From NCBI GenBank assembly GCA_024682995.1, contig JAIKYR010000012.1, forward strand, positions 1 to 35,085: 35,085 nucleotides of DNA, read 5' to 3'. Source of the DNA: Bacteroidales bacterium. GTDB taxonomy: Bacteria; Bacteroidota; Bacteroidia; Bacteroidales; WCHB1-69. The position numbers and the translations under genes are program-made. This document shows positions 1-8,199 of this stretch, piece by piece (position 1 is the first letter of the stretch; each line of letters starts with the position of its first letter). The notes under the pieces are model-generated. The model searched no databases. It had not been told where the DNA came from and saw only the letters and a program-made list of their open reading frames with translations.

Positions 1-375
1 CTGAACAACTATCTGATTCCGATTTGCGGCATTGAAGGAGGCGCGTGGGCCACGTTGGGATCTAATGTTATCTATTACATCCTGTTATTGCTGTACGTCA
101 AGTGGCGGGTGGGCACCTATCCGTTCTCTATGGGTCAGCTCAAAGTGTTGGCGGTGGGCTTGTTGATGGTGGCCCTGAACTATCTGATGGTTTTAGCCGC
201 CGGAAAGATTGTGCCGGAGCCTACATTAGCCTTCCGTGTCGGGGAGGCGGTGGTGCGCACGGGCATTGTGTCGCTGGCTGGCCTGCTGGCGGTCTATTAC
301 GGGAAGGTCTCTGCGGATGTGAACCGGCTGATAAGGAAAGGTGTGAGGAAGGTGAAGAGGAAAAGGACTCAATAA
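1..375 (+). CDS. Wzx-like polysaccharide flippase, C-terminal part (5' end outside window)
   Basis: The reading frame is open from base 1 to the TAA at 373-375, giving 124 residues of a protein that starts before the window. Three hydrophobic segments are visible (about residues 19-34, 46-66 and 85-101), followed by a strongly basic cytoplasmic tail (RKGVRKVKRKR). The opening NNYLIPICGIEGGAWAT pattern (asparagine, then Ile-Pro, Gly-Ile, Gly-Gly-Ala, Ala-Thr) is typical of the late helices of the MATE/MurJ/Wzx superfamily, which moves lipid-linked glycan units across the inner membrane. Its place just before glycan biosynthesis genes fits O-antigen or capsule repeat export. The family assignment rests only on the tail, so a related polysaccharide transporter is possible. 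A second flippase lies at 23881-25197. Confidence 0.75.
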   Translation: MNNYLIPICGIEGGAWATLGSNVIYYILLLLYVKWRVGTYPFSMGQLKVLAVGLLMVALNYLMVLAAGKIVPEPTLAFRVGEAVVRTGIVSLAGLLAVYYGKVSADVNRLIRKGVRKVKRKRTQ

Positions 376-397
376 TCAGCAGTAATTATATGATATA

Positions 398-1651
398 GCT
401 GTAGCTGTTGGTGTTCCCAGCCATCCGTGGCTTGGCTTGGATGACATGACTTTGTTGGAGAAATTGGGAGGATATAGAAAAGACAGGGAGACGGGGAAAG
501 TGGGTTTTACTGTAGCAGGACTACTGATGTTTGGGAAATACGACTCAATCACAGACAATGCATGTACCCCTGATTTCTTTCCCGATTATCAAGAATGGCT
601 GGATGACGATCCTGATGCGCGGTGGTCAACAAGAATTTATCCAGATGGGACATGGGAAGCCAATCTTTTCCAGTATTATCGGAGAGTGTTGCCCAGGCTT
701 CAAAACTTTTTGCCTAATCCTTTCAAGCTAGAAGGTAATATACGCAAAGAGGAGACGTCGGCTCGTGTTGCTGTTCGTGAAGCATTTATCAATTTGTGCA
801 TACATGCTGATTTTACGGTGAATGCGAATTTGCTTGTAAAGCATGTCAAGAACAAATTTGTTTTTTCCAATCCTGGAACTATGCTTATCACCAAAGCCCA
901 GTATTACAAGGGAGGGCAGAGTGTATGTCGGAATAAATCCTTGCAAAAGATGTTTATGATGTTGGGAGCAGCCGAAAAAGCCGGTAGTGGGGTGGACAAG
1001 ATTTTAAAAGGATGGAATGACGCTAATTGGCGAACTCCGTATATAGATACAACCTGCCGTCCCGATATTGTCAACTTATATCTGCCAATGGTATCATTGC
1101 TTGATATGGACGTCAAGAATGGTTTGACAGGTATCTTGGGAAAGGAGATTGTTCATATCGAACATAACAGATTACTTACTTTGGCTCTTGCCTACACGGA
1201 AGGATATATCACCAATGAGCGATTAAGGTACGCTTTGAATATGCACAAGGCGGATATCTATCTTTTATTAAAGGACTTGTGTAACAAAAACTATCTACGG
1301 GCTGAAGGACATGGTAGGGGAACAAAGTATTGTCTTCCGATAGAAAATGTTGGAAGTATGGGAAGTATGGGAAGTAATATGGGAAGTAATGTAGGAAGTA
1401 TGGGAAGTAATGTAGGAAGTATGGGAAGTAATATAAAGAAGAGGATGAGTAAGGAAGAAATACGTGAGGAAATTATGATTACTTGTTCAGATTGGGTATC
1501 TCTTGATTATATTGCTGCAACTATAAAGAGGAATTCAGGTTATCTATTGGACTATATAATCCCTTCCATGTTAGAAGACGGATTGATTGAGCGCATGTAT
1601 CCAAAAGTGCCAAGACATCCTAAACAAAAATATAGAGCCAGACAGAAGTGA
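398..1651 (+). pseudogene. 5'-truncated AlbA_2-type ATP-binding protein
   Basis: The longest start is TTG at 437 (404 aa); the next Met is ATG 446. However, recognisable family sequence begins upstream of both, where the in-frame codons from 398 read HPWLGLDD just before MTLLEKLGGYRKD. This matches the linker after the AlbA_2 (Schlafen-like) domain of these proteins, and an in-frame TAG at 395-397 ends the match. The whole N-terminal AlbA_2 domain is therefore missing. What remains is the GHKL-like ATPase region (EAFINLCIHADF, then GSGVDKI), a Gly-Ser-Met/Asn repeat linker (1352-1432) and a C-terminal winged helix. The family is thought to act in accessory regulation or defence, without a settled role. 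A shortened protein might still be made, but I read this as a decayed gene. Compare the full-length homologue at 12172-13662. Confidence 0.7.
1352..1432 (+). repeat. In-frame GSM/GSN tandem repeat (9-12 bp units)
   Basis: Eight Gly-Ser-(Met/Asn) units, some separated by a single Val or Met codon, are encoded by near-identical copies of ggaagtatg or ggaagtaat. Unit lengths are multiples of three, so slippage would change linker length without shifting frame. The repeat sits between the ATPase-like region and the C-terminal winged helix of the truncated gene. Confidence 0.9.
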
Positions 1652-1691
1652 TTTGTGTTGAAGAGGGTTCTGCAGATAGCCGAATTTTTGA

Positions 1692-2180
1692 AAGCTCATA
1701 AATTTGTTTGTGCCTCGGCGAGAGGTGAATTTGCCTGCTTTGGTACTTGAATTAAAGTACAATACTACAGTTGAAACTGCCATCAACCAGATAAAAGCCA
1801 AACATTACACCAACTCTCTTGTGGACTATGTGGGGGAGGTGGTTTTGGTAGGTGTGAATTATGACAAACGTACTAAGAATCACCAGTGTAGCATTGAGCG
1901 GGTTATGAAGGGGTCCCAGACTTTGGGTAGGAATGTCCCTGAAAAAGACCTAGAAAAAGACCTAGAAAAAGACCTAGAAAAACTGACGGACAATCAGAGG
2001 AAGATTCTGGCAATCATGAAGGAAAATCCGTATGTTACTCAGAGTGAATTAAGTTCACTGATTGGCATTAATTCCAAAAACATACGCAATAATATAGCGA
2101 AACTAAAATCTACTGGCCGCCTCACCCGCGTCGGTCCCGACAAGGGCGGCTGGTGGAAGGTGGTGGAAACGGGAAATTGA
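1692..2180 (+). pseudogene. Chimeric remnant: PD-(D/E)XK nuclease fragment joined to a winged-helix tail
   Basis: The frame opens after a TGA at 1689-1691; the first usable start is TTG 1704 (158 aa). The N-terminal half reads LPALVLELKY, then a run ending in VLVGVNYDKRTKNH. It matches the C-terminal nuclease-like domain (DUF1703 type) of the large Bacteroidota AAA-ATPase-like proteins, whose ATPase part of several hundred residues is absent. After about residue 72 the protein changes character: an EKDL repeat (1941-1982) leads into a winged helix (TDNQRKILAIMKENP, then SELSSLIGIN) ending GPDKGGWWKV. Such tails belong to AlbA_2-type ATP-binding proteins. The ORF therefore looks like a deletion product that fused two unrelated accessory genes. 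Expression and function are unknown. Confidence 0.6.
1941..1982 (+). repeat. 12-bp in-frame tandem repeat encoding EKDL
   Basis: Three perfect copies of gaaaaagaccta plus a half copy encode EKDLEKDLEKDLEK. The unit is a multiple of three and lies directly before a winged-helix domain, as in the two other AlbA_2-related genes in this window. Confidence 0.92.
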
Positions 2181-2183
2181 AAA

Positions 2184-2549
2184 TTGCAAAAGGAAAAAAG
2201 TCGTAACGAAAAAATGCGTAATAGGGGATGGGTGATAGATAATGAGGATGTTGCCAACTGCCACATCAAAAATCGGCCAACTGCCATATCAAAATTTATT
2301 GAAGATACCAGGTTTTTAGAAATTATTCGTATCTTTATCACTTGGCACGGGGATTACAATGGTAAGGATGCGATTGAATCAAGAGTAGGGTCTGGTGATT
2401 TTTCCAAAACTGCTTATGATGATGGCCTCCACATACCTCCTTCATTTGATAAACGAATAATATATCTGCCATTGTCCGGTTGCAGGATAAATAAGGATTA
2501 TCGCAGTGCAGTTGCGATTGAAATGATGCGGAAAAAATCTGTCAAATAG
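2184..2549 (+). CDS. Doubtful small ORF of unknown identity
   Basis: A 121-codon frame starts with a non-ATG codon (TTG) at 2184, only a few bases after the chimeric remnant; the first ATG in frame is at 2214. I recognise no family. The composition is mixed, there is no signal peptide or membrane segment, and two imperfect direct repeats (2254-2271 and 2277-2294) fall inside it. It lies between decayed genes and the promoter of the phosphonate operon, so it is probably a remnant or a chance frame. It is listed so that the stretch is described. Confidence 0.2.
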   Translation: MQKEKSRNEKMRNRGWVIDNEDVANCHIKNRPTAISKFIEDTRFLEIIRIFITWHGDYNGKDAIESRVGSGDFSKTAYDDGLHIPPSFDKRIIYLPLSGCRINKDYRSAVAIEMMRKKSVK

Positions 2550-2564
2550 AAGTCACAAAAGTTG

Positions 2565-2572
2565 TATCTTTG
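2565..2572 (+). promoter_or_regulatory. Probable -7 element of the phosphonate/glycan operon promoter
   Basis: TATCTTTG matches the Bacteroidota TAnnTTTG consensus, about 70 bases before the ATG of the PEP mutase gene. No good TTTG -33 element is visible at the usual distance. It is the only convincing promoter before the six-gene run that ends at 8918. Confidence 0.55.
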
Positions 2573-2643
2573 CAGCGGTAAAAACCTCCTTGAATTATCA
2601 GAGGCTGACGCGAAGAAAAAAAGAAAATAGAAAAAATAATAAT

Positions 2644-3960
2644 ATGGGAAAAAATAAAACGGTTTATGTCGGCATGAGTGCGGACATGATTCATCCAGGG
2701 CACCTTAACATTATTAAGGAGGCTGCAAAATTAGGAACGGTAACAGTAGGTGTGTTGACAGACGCTGCTATTGCCAGTTACAAAAGGTTGCCGTATCTTA
2801 CGTATGAGCAACGTGCCGAAATAGTGTCCAATATCAAAGGGGTTGATAAAGTTGTTCCGCAAACGACGCTGGATTATGTCCCGAATTTACGTGAATTAAA
2901 ACCTGATTTTGTAGTTCACGGAGATGATTGGAAAGAGGGTGTGCAGGCTAAAACTCGTCAACGGATTATTGAAGCAATGGCTGAATGGGGTGGTAAGGTG
3001 ATTGATATTCCATACACCCAAGGAATATCTTCTACTGCCATGAATCAGCACCTTAAAGAGATTGGTACCACTCCTGAAATTCGTCTCAAAAGACTTCGCC
3101 GTCTCATTAACGCTAAGAAAATTGTTCGTATTTTGGAATCCCACAACGGACTTACTGGTTTGATTATTGAGAACACCTTTGTTGAAGTGAACGGTGTAAA
3201 GCAAGAATTTGACGGCATGTGGGCCAGTTCCTTGACCGATTCCACTTCTAAAGGGAAACCCGATATCGAAGCGGTGGATATCACAACACGCCTTCATGAT
3301 TTGAATGATGCGCTGGAAGTGACCACAAAACCTATCATTTTCGATGGTGACACGGGTGGAAAGATCGAGCATTTTGTTTTTACCGTAAGAACATTGGAGA
3401 GATTAGGTATTTCTGCTGTCATTATTGAGGATAAAGTGGGGCTGAAACAGAACTCCTTGTTCGGAACGGATGCTGTTCAAACACAAGACACCATTGAAGG
3501 ATTCTGTTCCAAAATCAAAGCCGGCAAAAACGCACAAATCACGGAGGATTTCATGGTTATCTCCAGAATTGAGTCTTTGATTGCTGGAAAACCTGTGGAT
3601 GACGCCCTCGAACGGGCATTTGCATACGTGGCCGCTGGTGCGGACGGTGTCATGATTCACAGCAAAAACAAAGATGGGCAGGATATCAAGGAGTTCTGTA
3701 CGAGGTTCCGTCAACAAAATACAACAACGCCGATAATTGCAGTTCCAACCACATACAATCAGTTTACAGAAGATGAATTGGCTTCTTGGGGCATCAATGT
3801 GGTTATCTATGCCAACCACATGCTCAGAAGTGCCTATCCCGCCATGGTCAATTGCGCGAAGTCCATCTTGTCTCATCAACGGAGTTTGGAGGCTTCCGAA
3901 GAATATTGTATGCCCATCAAGGAAATTCTTGAACTCATTCCTGGAACTAAAAAGAAATAA
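2644..3960 (+). CDS. aepX: Cytidylyltransferase-phosphoenolpyruvate mutase fusion
   Basis: The product (438 aa) would convert phosphoenolpyruvate to phosphonopyruvate, the step that forms the C-P bond in nearly all known phosphonate pathways. Residues 1-135 are a nucleotidyltransferase fold with the HPGH motif at 17-20. Residues ~160-438 are the isocitrate-lyase-like mutase, with DGDTGG and the mutase signature [10 protein letters not shown] at 262-271. That signature separates PEP mutases from related lyases. ATG 2644 is chosen because the motif-bearing fold begins there; a longer TTG start at 2590 would add a basic, low-complexity leader. The next gene follows after 2 bases. N-terminal cytidylyltransferase fusions are known in phosphonate-glycan clusters, where they probably activate the phosphonate as a CMP derivative. 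Function of the mutase half is secure; the nucleotide used by the N-terminal half is inferred. Confidence 0.93.
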   Translation: MGKNKTVYVGMSADMIHPGHLNIIKEAAKLGTVTVGVLTDAAIASYKRLPYLTYEQRAEIVSNIKGVDKVVPQTTLDYVPNLRELKPDFVVHGDDWKEGVQAKTRQRIIEAMAEWGGKVIDIPYTQGISSTAMNQHLKEIGTTPEIRLKRLRRLINAKKIVRILESHNGLTGLIIENTFVEVNGVKQEFDGMWASSLTDSTSKGKPDIEAVDITTRLHDLNDALEVTTKPIIFDGDTGGKIEHFVFTVRTLERLGISAVIIEDKVGLKQNSLFGTDAVQTQDTIEGFCSKIKAGKNAQITEDFMVISRIESLIAGKPVDDALERAFAYVAAGADGVMIHSKNKDGQDIKEFCTRFRQQNTTTPIIAVPTTYNQFTEDELASWGINVVIYANHMLRSAYPAMVNCAKSILSHQRSLEASEEYCMPIKEILELIPGTKKK

Positions 3961-3962
3961 CC

Positions 3963-5090
3963 ATGCTGAGTCCAAAATTTTTCATTGACACCTTAGGTAA
4001 TAACGGCATTAACTTCTTTGCGGGAGTACCTGATTCATTGTTGAAAAACATCTGTGCCTATATTGCTGATAACTTGGATGATAAACACAATATCATTACA
4101 GCCAACGAGGGTGCGGCCGTTGCTTTAGCTGCTGGATATCATTTGGCCACAGGAAAAGTAGGTTGTGTCTATATGCAGAACTCCGGTGAGGGCAATGCAG
4201 TCAATCCGCTAGCTTCCTTGACAGACAAAGAGGTCTATCACATTCCTGTGCTGCTGTTAATCGGTTGGCGCGGCCGTCCTGGCATCCACGATGAACCGCA
4301 ACATGTCAAACAGGGGAAAATCACCACGGGTTTGCTGAACGTATTGGGCATCAACTACGAAGTTCTCAATAAAGAAGAAGATTTCGCCAAACGGCAGATT
4401 GACAAAGCTATCAATAGCATCCGAACCACAGGTGAAGCATTCGCGTTGGTTGTCGAAAAAGACACGTTTGACAGTTATACGCTCCAAAATGTCGTCAAAA
4501 ACGATTTGACCTTGGCTCGTGAGGAAGCTGTGCAGATGGTGGCTAAATCACTGGGAGAAAACGATGTGGTTGTCTCCACCACAGGGATGATTTCCAGAGA
4601 GCTCTTCGAATATCGTGAAGCGGCCGGAGAAGGCCATCACCGCGATTTCCTGACTGTCGGCTCGATGGGACATGCTTCGCAGATTGCCCTCGGCATCGCT
4701 CTGCAAAAACCTGATCGCAACATTTTCTGCTTCGAAGGCGACGGTGCCGTCCTCATGCATACGGGGTCCATGGCTGTCACCGCGTCCAAAAAGCCCGGCA
4801 ATTTCTATCACGTAGTGTTCAACAACGGGGCGCACGATTCTGTCGGCGGCCAACCCACAGTGGCATTGGACATCGATTTGCCGGCCATCGCCAAGGCGGT
4901 AGGGTATCTTTCCGTTTTCTCTATTGACAATGAGAACGATTTGGCGCAGTTGCTTCCGAAAATCACCTCTTTCCCCGCTCCCGTTTTTCTTGAAATCAAG
5001 GTCAAGAAAGGCAACCGCAAAGACTTGGGCCGCCCGACTACCACGCCGATCCAGAACAAGGAAGCGCTGATGGACTTTCTCCGCAAATAA
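3963..5090 (+). CDS. aepY: Phosphonopyruvate decarboxylase
   Basis: This 375-aa protein is a thiamine-diphosphate enzyme that makes phosphonoacetaldehyde from phosphonopyruvate and so pulls the unfavourable PEP mutase reaction forward. Visible features are the cofactor-activating glutamate in ANEGAAVALAAG (E49), the substrate-side GxRGxPGxxDEPQH region near residues 100-115, and the ThDP/Mg motif beginning GDG at 259-261 and ending NN at 287-288. The length is usual for this short decarboxylase family, which lacks the central domain of pyruvate decarboxylases. The ATG lies 2 bases after the mutase stop, so translation is probably coupled. Sulfopyruvate decarboxylase is the nearest alternative, but the neighbouring PEP mutase decides for phosphonopyruvate. 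Confidence 0.93.
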   Translation: MLSPKFFIDTLGNNGINFFAGVPDSLLKNICAYIADNLDDKHNIITANEGAAVALAAGYHLATGKVGCVYMQNSGEGNAVNPLASLTDKEVYHIPVLLLIGWRGRPGIHDEPQHVKQGKITTGLLNVLGINYEVLNKEEDFAKRQIDKAINSIRTTGEAFALVVEKDTFDSYTLQNVVKNDLTLAREEAVQMVAKSLGENDVVVSTTGMISRELFEYREAAGEGHHRDFLTVGSMGHASQIALGIALQKPDRNIFCFEGDGAVLMHTGSMAVTASKKPGNFYHVVFNNGAHDSVGGQPTVALDIDLPAIAKAVGYLSVFSIDNENDLAQLLPKITSFPAPVFLEIKVKKGNRKDLGRPTTTPIQNKEALMDFLRK

Positions 5091-5114
5091 CGCTATGCCA
5101 AAAACCGATAACCG

Positions 5115-6221
5115 ATGATACTGAATAGGATGACGAAGCAAAAGATACTGGCAGGGGCTCAAAATATAGAGTTGGCACTGAAGGAGATAAACAGTCGGAA
5201 CTATATGCTGGTTTGCGATTCATCATTCCCGTTTCTTCCGATAAAGGATATGTTCCGTACAGATGTGTTCTTCAACCAGTTTTCATCCAATCCGTTGTAT
5301 GAAGATGTGTGCAAGGGGGTGGAACTGTTCAATGCCAACCGTTGTGACACCATCGTGGCGGTAGGAGGCGGAAGCACCATCGATGTGGCCAAATGTATCA
5401 AACTTTACTGCAAGATGGATCCTGACCGGAATTATCTTCAGCAGGAATATACAGATAGCGGGATACCGCTCATCGCTGTGCCCACGACAGCCGGTACGGG
5501 GAGCGAAAGCACCCGCTATGCCGTCATCTATTTTGAAGGCAAAAAGCAGTCGGTGACCCATGATAGCATTATTCCCAACTATGCCATTCTGGAACCGAAG
5601 CTTCTCAAGTCATTGCCGCTTTACCAAAAGAAATGCACCATGTTGGATGCGCTTTGTCAGGGAATTGAGTCGATGTGGAGTGTGAACAGCACAGAGGAAA
5701 GTATGATTTTCAGCAAGATTGCCATTGATTTGATTATGCAACATTGGCATGGGTATATCGAGGAGAACAGCGAAGAAGATGCCGAATTCATCATGCAGGC
5801 TGCCAACTATGCGGGCAGGGCCATCAACATCACTCAAACCACCGCACCTCATGCGATGAGCTATAAACTTACTTCCATGTATGCTTTGCCGCACGGGCAT
5901 GCTGTTGCGCTTTGTCTGCCTGAGGTTTGGATGTATATGTTGGAACATCCTGAAAAATGCATTGATCCAAGAGGCAAAGAACATTTGGAATTTATTTTCG
6001 AGTGGTTGGGGAAAATCATGGGCTGCGACTCGCCTTATAAAGGTTTAATGATGTTTCGTGCTATGATTTTCTCTTTGGACATGCCTAAACCTGAAAGCAA
6101 GAATCGCGACGCAGAACTGGATATCCTTACCAAGTCTGTTAATCCAGAGCGGTTAAAGAATAATCCTGTGGCACTAGATGATTTTGTAATACATTGTATT
6201 TACAATAAAATAGTACTATGA
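5115..6221 (+). CDS. Iron-type alcohol dehydrogenase, probable phosphonoacetaldehyde reductase
   Basis: The 368-aa product belongs to the group III (iron-dependent) alcohol dehydrogenase family. It has the dinucleotide-binding GGGSTID at 84-90 and metal-site residues D178, H246 and H260, the last in PHGHA. From context it should reduce phosphonoacetaldehyde, made by the preceding decarboxylase, to 2-hydroxyethylphosphonate, as PhpC-type enzymes do. No aminotransferase is present that would divert the pathway to 2-aminoethylphosphonate. The position four residues after the metal aspartate, normally His, is Gln182 here (DALCQ). This may be a subfamily trait, but I cannot check it. The gene starts 24 bases after the previous stop and overlaps the next gene by 4 bases (ATGA). 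The reductase class is firm; the exact substrate is inferred from neighbours. Confidence 0.83.
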   Translation: MILNRMTKQKILAGAQNIELALKEINSRNYMLVCDSSFPFLPIKDMFRTDVFFNQFSSNPLYEDVCKGVELFNANRCDTIVAVGGGSTIDVAKCIKLYCKMDPDRNYLQQEYTDSGIPLIAVPTTAGTGSESTRYAVIYFEGKKQSVTHDSIIPNYAILEPKLLKSLPLYQKKCTMLDALCQGIESMWSVNSTEESMIFSKIAIDLIMQHWHGYIEENSEEDAEFIMQAANYAGRAINITQTTAPHAMSYKLTSMYALPHGHAVALCLPEVWMYMLEHPEKCIDPRGKEHLEFIFEWLGKIMGCDSPYKGLMMFRAMIFSLDMPKPESKNRDAELDILTKSVNPERLKNNPVALDDFVIHCIYNKIVL

Positions 6222-7036
6222 AAGAACTATCCATTGCAGAATTAAAACAACTTCAACTTGAAATTCTGTTGGTTATAGATGAGTTTTGCAGAAAGAATAG
6301 GATTGAATACTTCCTTGATTTTGGTTCTGCACTCGGTGCTGTTCGTCACGGTGGATATATCCCATGGGACGATGACATTGACATTGGCATGACACGTTCT
6401 AATTACGAACGTTTTGTTCATTCCTTTAATGGTTATAAAAATCATTTACAACTCTTCGCTCCCGAACTTGATTTGGATTACTATGCGACGTATGCGAATG
6501 TATGTGACAAGAGAACCTTATTGAATGAAGGTGCAAATGGACACCGAGGTTTTGAGATGGGTGTTAAAATTGATGTGTTCCCTATAGATGGTACCTCTTC
6601 TAACATGAAATTGTGTCTCCAACAACACAAATTCTTACGCATAATAATAAATATTATGTCAAGGAAACGAAGAATAATGTCTGATGTTTGGAAAGTTGAT
6701 AAAATTAAATTTTGTACTTGTTTAATTGTTCGTATTTTTACTTTTTTTGTTAGTTACCGAAATATGCAACGACTAGTTCGGTATCTTGCATTAAAACATT
6801 CATTTGAAAATAGTAAATATGCTGGCGATATTGTTAATCCTGCATATAGTAAACCTGCAATATGTTGCCGAGAAGTATTTGAAGAATGTATGGATATTTT
6901 ATTTGAGGGTAATAATGTTAGAATTCTTAAACGGTATGACGATTATTTGAAAGCCATCTATGGAGACTATATGCAACTCCCTCCTGAGTCTGAACGGGTA
7001 GGTCATCATGGTTTCACTGCTTATTGGAAAGACTGA
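6218..7036 (+). CDS. LicD-family phosphotransferase
   Basis: This 272-aa protein carries the LicD nucleotidyltransferase-fold core: GSALGAVRHGG at 36-46 and PWDDDIDIG at 49-57, which supply the Gly-Ser and metal-binding aspartates. LicD proteins transfer phosphocholine or similar phospho-groups from CDP-activated donors to glycans. Directly behind three phosphonate genes, with a 4-base ATGA overlap to the reductase, it is the obvious candidate to attach hydroxyethylphosphonate to a sugar, using the CMP derivative made by the cytidylyltransferase domain of the first gene. The central part (about 6600-6850) is very AT-rich and carries a hydrophobic stretch near residues 165-180. Attachment of another group such as phosphocholine is possible, but no choline genes are seen. 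Confidence 0.85.
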   Translation: MKELSIAELKQLQLEILLVIDEFCRKNRIEYFLDFGSALGAVRHGGYIPWDDDIDIGMTRSNYERFVHSFNGYKNHLQLFAPELDLDYYATYANVCDKRTLLNEGANGHRGFEMGVKIDVFPIDGTSSNMKLCLQQHKFLRIIINIMSRKRRIMSDVWKVDKIKFCTCLIVRIFTFFVSYRNMQRLVRYLALKHSFENSKYAGDIVNPAYSKPAICCREVFEECMDILFEGNNVRILKRYDDYLKAIYGDYMQLPPESERVGHHGFTAYWKD

Positions 7037-7038
7037 TT

Positions 7039-8199
7039 ATGAAAAAAATACTGCTTGTTTTTGGCACACGGCCAGAGGCCATTAAAATGTGCCCGTTGGT
7101 AAAAGAATTTCAGAAATATCCAGCTGAAATAGAAACAGTTGTATGCGTTACCGGTCAACATCGGGAAATGTTGGATCAGGTGCTGCATATTTTTGATGTT
7201 GTGCCAGATTTTGATCTTAATATTATGAAGCAAGGTCAAGATCTTTATGATGTCACCTATCGCGTTCTGACAGGAATGAGAGATATTTTACAAAATGTCA
7301 AACCCGATGTGGTTTTGGTTCATGGTGATACCACAACTTCCATGGCAGCAGCACTGGCATCGTTCTATCAGCAGATTCCGGTTGGACATGTGGAAGCTGG
7401 TCTTCGGACGCACAATTTATATAGTCCTTGGCCTGAAGAATTGAATAGACAAGTCACAGGTAGAATTGCAATGTTCAACTTCTCTCCAACCAAGCTCAGT
7501 CATGACAATTTGGTTGCCGAAAATGTCCCTGAGAATCATATTTATATTACAGGAAATACGGTTATTGATGCCTTGCATGTTGTTGTAAACAAAATCAAAA
7601 GCAGTCCTCAAGTTTCATCTGAATTATCTCAATTGCTGCTCAAGTCGGGATATGACACCGAGAGATTATCCAATGGTAAAAAATTAGTTCTTATCACGGG
7701 ACATCGTAGAGAAAACTTCGGCGAAGGCTTCATCAATATGTGTACTGCCATCAAGGATTTAACGAAAAAGTATCCAGAAGTCGATTTTGTTTACCCTATG
7801 CATCTGAATCCGAACGTGCGTAGGCCTATTCATGAGGTATTTGGTGAAGATTTAAGTCATCTTGACAATATGTTTTTCATCGAACCTTTGGAATATTTAA
7901 GTTTTGTGTTCTTGATGGACAAGTCATATCTTGTTTTAACCGACAGTGGTGGTATTCAGGAAGAGGCACCCGGATTAGGAAAACCCGTACTTGTTATGCG
8001 TGACACTACTGAACGTCCAGAAGCCGTTGAAGCTGGGACGGTGAAATTAGTGGGAACTGATTATTCTTTAATCGTAAGTGAAACAACACGATTACTTAAT
8101 GATTCCACGTATTATAATAGTATGTCACAGGCCGTTAATCCTTATGGGGATGGTCATGCTTGTGAAAGAATAGTGAATATTTTAAAACAAACGCTATGA
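7039..8199 (+). CDS. wecB: UDP-N-acetylglucosamine 2-epimerase (non-hydrolysing)
   Basis: The product (386 aa) interconverts UDP-GlcNAc and UDP-ManNAc, supplying ManNAc or its derivatives for surface glycans. Family marks run in order: FGTRPEAIKM near the N-terminus, HGDTTTS, HVEAGLRT, the HRREN segment near the middle, and DSGGIQEEAP near residue 315 for UDP binding. ATG 7039 is preferred over the TTG at 7024 because it gives the standard MKKILLVFGTRPE start and lies 2 bases after the licD stop. The next gene overlaps by 4 bases. No UDP-ManNAc dehydrogenase is seen in the window, so ManNAc itself or a modification made elsewhere may be the final sugar. Confidence 0.94.
   Translation: MKKILLVFGTRPEAIKMCPLVKEFQKYPAEIETVVCVTGQHREMLDQVLHIFDVVPDFDLNIMKQGQDLYDVTYRVLTGMRDILQNVKPDVVLVHGDTTTSMAAALASFYQQIPVGHVEAGLRTHNLYSPWPEELNRQVTGRIAMFNFSPTKLSHDNLVAENVPENHIYITGNTVIDALHVVVNKIKSSPQVSSELSQLLLKSGYDTERLSNGKKLVLITGHRRENFGEGFINMCTAIKDLTKKYPEVDFVYPMHLNPNVRRPIHEVFGEDLSHLDNMFFIEPLEYLSFVFLMDKSYLVLTDSGGIQEEAPGLGKPVLVMRDTTERPEAVEAGTVKLVGTDYSLIVSETTRLLNDSTYYNSMSQAVNPYGDGHACERIVNILKQTL

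Noticed and set aside
1352-1432. CRISPR-like or phase-variation repeat
   Set aside because: Units are 9-12 bp without spacers, and they keep the frame, so neither a CRISPR array nor on/off switching fits.
2254-2294. Two imperfect 18-bp direct repeats, 23 bp apart, as an integration site
   Set aside because: They are short and lie within decayed sequence with no flanking element; most likely leftover coding repeats.
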